A DNA stretch of 64,000 nucleotides from Paenibacillus rhizosphaerae (GTDB lineage Bacteria > Bacillota > Bacilli > Paenibacillales > Paenibacillaceae), in assembly GCF_014192015.1 (NCBI RefSeq), contig NZ_JACHXJ010000001.1, positions 1,302,001 to 1,366,000 of the forward strand. The letters run 5' to 3'. Below are positions 62,581 through 64,000 of this stretch, piece after piece. A program made the translations under genes and the position numbers. Position 1 is the first letter of the stretch; each line of letters begins with the position of its first letter. The notes below the pieces were generated by a model. That model was not told the origin of the DNA, did no database searches, and saw only the letters and a program-made list of their open reading frames with translations.

Positions 62581-62839
62581 GGTTGAACAGCTCCTTAGAA
62601 ATTTTGCATCTTCTTTGCGCTCGCAGCATGCCGCAACGACAGATGCGCCAACACATTTTTCGATCCAGCACATGATTTTTGAAAAAGAATGATACTACAT
62701 TTTTCGCTAAATTCCCTCAAATCCCTTCCGTGTAGCTGACATATTATCGAAATGTTACCCGATGATGAAATTTTTTTAGGTTCGTAACACCCTTCCGGCC
62801 AGGGCTGTGCTATATATGGGCAATATTTACATGGAATAA

Positions 62840-62853
62840 AGAACGGGTGTTCG
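62840..62853. promoter_or_regulatory. LexA (SOS) box 1
   Basis: AGAACGGGTGTTCG matches the B. subtilis LexA consensus CGAACRNRYGTTYC at 12 of 14 positions, including the 4-base RNRY spacer. It sits just upstream of the TATAAT of the small-protein gene. Confidence 0.65.
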
Positions 62854-62861
62854 TATATAAT
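62854..62861 (+). promoter_or_regulatory. -10 element between the two LexA boxes
   Basis: TATATAAT contains a perfect TATAAT at 62856-62861, 32 bases before the start codon. No good -35 was found. LexA bound at either side would block it. Confidence 0.55.
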
Positions 62862-62862
62862 A

Positions 62863-62876
62863 AAAACATACGTTCG
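62863..62876. promoter_or_regulatory. LexA (SOS) box 2
   Basis: Read on the minus strand, CGAACGTATGTTTT matches CGAACRNRYGTTYC at 13 of 14 positions. It ends 16 bases before the start codon, next to the AGGAGGG ribosome site. Confidence 0.7.
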
Positions 62877-62892
62877 GTTAGGAGGGTCTGTC

Positions 62893-63084
62893 ATGTCAGA
62901 AAAATATGTAGGGCAAACCGTGGAAATCGTTTATTTGGACCAGGCCGGCAACATTACGCAGCGTAAAATCGAAGTGAAAGAAATTCGAGGGAACACCGTC
63001 AGGGCGGTATGTCTGATGACAGGAGCCCCAAGAACCTTCCGGCGGGACCGGATTCTGGCATGGCAGGTCGCGAGGACTGCCTAG
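62893..63084 (+). CDS. Small WYL-like protein under SOS control
   Basis: A 63-residue protein. Its strands resemble the end of a WYL domain: VEIVYLDQAGNITQRKIEVKEI corresponds to the opening strands, and RTFRRDRILAW to the closing RTFRLDRI-type motif. No DNA-binding domain is fused. WYL modules bind nucleic acid or nucleotides in larger bacterial regulators. AGGAGGG lies six bases before the ATG. Two LexA boxes cover its promoter, so it should be induced by DNA damage. The assignment to WYL is from motif resemblance only. Confidence 0.75.
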   Translation: MSEKYVGQTVEIVYLDQAGNITQRKIEVKEIRGNTVRAVCLMTGAPRTFRRDRILAWQVARTA

Positions 63085-63174
63085 AACTGGTGAGGACAGT
63101 TTCCGCAACGCATATTCTTACCGAGCTGCCGTCATAAATGAATTGATTCCTCGGCGGCAGCAGAACCAAAATAA

Positions 63175-63208
63175 AAAAACCTAACCCGGTGAGGGTTAGG
63201 TTTTCTTT
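63175..63208. terminator. Terminator between small WYL-like and catalase-remnant genes
   Basis: AAACCTAACCC pairs with GGGTTAGGTTT around GGTGA, with A and T runs on each side. Confidence 0.85.
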
Positions 63209-63215
63209 ACATCTA

Positions 63216-63392
63216 TCAAACGTTATCCTGCAGAGTCTTATCATTGAGATCCGAATGCAGAGGGGCTGCTTGCATCATCACGGTCATTTCACCGAACTGA
63301 CCTCCAAGCACTTCTTGGACTTGTTGTGCGAACATGGGATCCGGGCGCTCAACCTTTACCTCGAACTGAAGCTCTTTTTGATGACGAAACAT
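63216..63392 (-). pseudogene. Truncated manganese-catalase gene
   Basis: The first 41 residues (MFRHQKELQFEVKVERPDP, then FAQQVQEVLGGQFGEMTVMMQ) match the N-terminus of manganese catalases such as B. subtilis YdbD. The homology then stops, and 17 unrelated residues lead to a stop codon. The usual length is about 280 residues, so the diiron-type manganese ligands of the helical bundle are absent. AGAAGGGA precedes the ATG, so a 58-residue peptide may still be made. It is best read as the scar of an internal deletion. Confidence 0.6.
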
Positions 63393-63606
63393 GAATTCCC
63401 TTCTGTAGTAAGTGATGGTTTGTGTGCATTGGACTTTGTGATTGCAAGATGTAATTAACCCTGCTGATAAACATAAAACAAGCGGGAACATCAATGATGG
63501 AAATATGATAGTGGACAAGTTCTCCGGCTTTCTGTCTCACCCCTGGCATATCTCCCCGCTCTCGGCATACCATTAGGCAAAAGCAAAGAGAGAGGGAGTA
63601 TGCGGA

Positions 63607-64000
63607 ATGAACGTAAATGAATCGCAAAGTCCGGTACAGCTTGTCAACACGTATCTGCCGGAGGGGGCCGAGCTGGTGACGATGAGTACTCCAGCCGGAC
63701 AACCTGCCGTGATTGCCGAGGATGTCACAGGGGACCGGATCCCGGAGATATCCGCCGTCTATCGGTTGGATGATGTGCTGTACTTGCTCGTGCTCAAGTT
63801 TAGCGGAGGGGTGTGGAGAACGATGGCCAGGATCCAAGGCCCCGGCTATGGAGTTACGCTGTTGACTGCCGCACCCGTAACCAAGCCTGAGCGGAACAAC
63901 CTGCTCGTAGGCTGGCAGATCGGTTCCATCTGGTCAAAGCTGTCCGTATATGAATGGACGGAACATGGGTTGACGGATGTGGCACCAACGGAAATGAGCT
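63607..64000 (+). CDS. Unidentified protein, 3' truncated by window end
   Basis: The frame from ATG 63607 runs open to the end of the window (131 residues seen). GAGAGAGGGAG lies about ten bases before it. The visible part has no signal peptide and includes AEDVTGDRIPEISAVYRLDD, with an FG-GAP/VCBS-like D-x-T-G-D-x-x-P-E loop, and several WxxG strands, suggesting a beta-propeller-like fold. I do not recognise the family. The rest lies outside the window. Confidence 0.7.
   Translation, partial: MNVNESQSPVQLVNTYLPEGAELVTMSTPAGQPAVIAEDVTGDRIPEISAVYRLDDVLYLLVLKFSGGVWRTMARIQGPGYGVTLLTAAPVTKPERNNLLVGWQIGSIWSKLSVYEWTEHGLTDVAPTEMS

Noticed and set aside
62581..62673. N-terminal extension of the Spo0E gene
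   Set aside because: It is Cys-rich, unlike the family, and lacks a ribosome site, whereas AGGAG precedes the internal ATG.
1..64000. CRISPR arrays, tRNA or rRNA genes, insertion sequences or prophage genes
   Set aside because: No phased short repeats, no transposase or integrase motifs and no tRNA-like cloverleaf were found by eye; a tool-based scan would be needed to exclude short tRNAs firmly.

Overview
The window reads as chromosomal DNA of a moderately GC-rich, spore-forming Firmicute, most likely Paenibacillus or a close relative. Supporting signs are strong AAGGAGG-type ribosome binding sites, a Spo0E-family phosphatase, B. subtilis-type LexA boxes, several two-permease LplABC/YtcP-type sugar transporters next to AraC regulators, a copper-amine-oxidase-N stalk-domain protein, and many short regulator-plus-enzyme islands. 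I see no rRNA, tRNA, CRISPR array, insertion sequence or prophage. The organism call is inference from gene content.

Layout. 1-5.2 kb: the tail of a surface stalk-domain protein, a divergent MFS/LysR pair, an AHSA1-like gene remnant, and a GH127 beta-L-arabinofuranosidase divergent from an AraC regulator. 6.5-13 kb: a P450, a complete dnaA homologue with none of the usual oriC neighbours, a quinone-oxidoreductase-like enzyme whose ribosome binding site lies in a hairpin, an XRE/MmyB-type regulator and an MFS exporter. 13-19.2 kb: an aminotransferase, then a MarR regulator, an arylsulfotransferase-like protein and a complete SsuABC/TauABC-type importer, probably for organosulfur compounds. 19.4-22.2 kb: a TetR gene and an NmrA-like SDR gene bracketed by inverted copies of one operator, then an AraC gene. 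22.3-27.4 kb: a lipoprotein-permease-permease-sulfatase operon. 27.6-34.1 kb: two YdcZ-type membrane proteins flanking a CRP/FNR regulator, a NUDIX hydrolase, an Rrf2 regulator, a UPF0291 protein, two luciferase-like monooxygenases and a frameshifted esterase.

34.4-45.5 kb: class II fructose-1,6-bisphosphatase (glpX), a methyltransferase, a DUF2243/CtaG pair, a thioredoxin-like protein, a MocR-type regulator, a MecA-type class B penicillin-binding protein divergent from an FHA plus winged-helix regulator, and a NarL-type two-component system. 45.5-48 kb: a StyA-like flavin monooxygenase and a second P450. 48.3-57.3 kb: a glycan-uptake locus with two paralogous binding lipoproteins, one permease pair, a GH88 unsaturated glucuronyl hydrolase and a membrane-anchored AraC regulator. 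57.5-64 kb: arylamine N-acetyltransferase, a ProP-type transporter, a small membrane protein, a Cys-rich pentapeptide-repeat protein, an SDR, Spo0E, a small WYL-like protein under two LexA boxes, a truncated Mn-catalase gene and the start of an unidentified protein.

No single large new system is evident. The points most worth following are the orphan dnaA with its structured leader, the SOS-boxed microprotein, the FHA/winged-helix regulator beside the penicillin-binding protein, the operator-bracketed SDR gene, and the two-lipoprotein GH88 locus.
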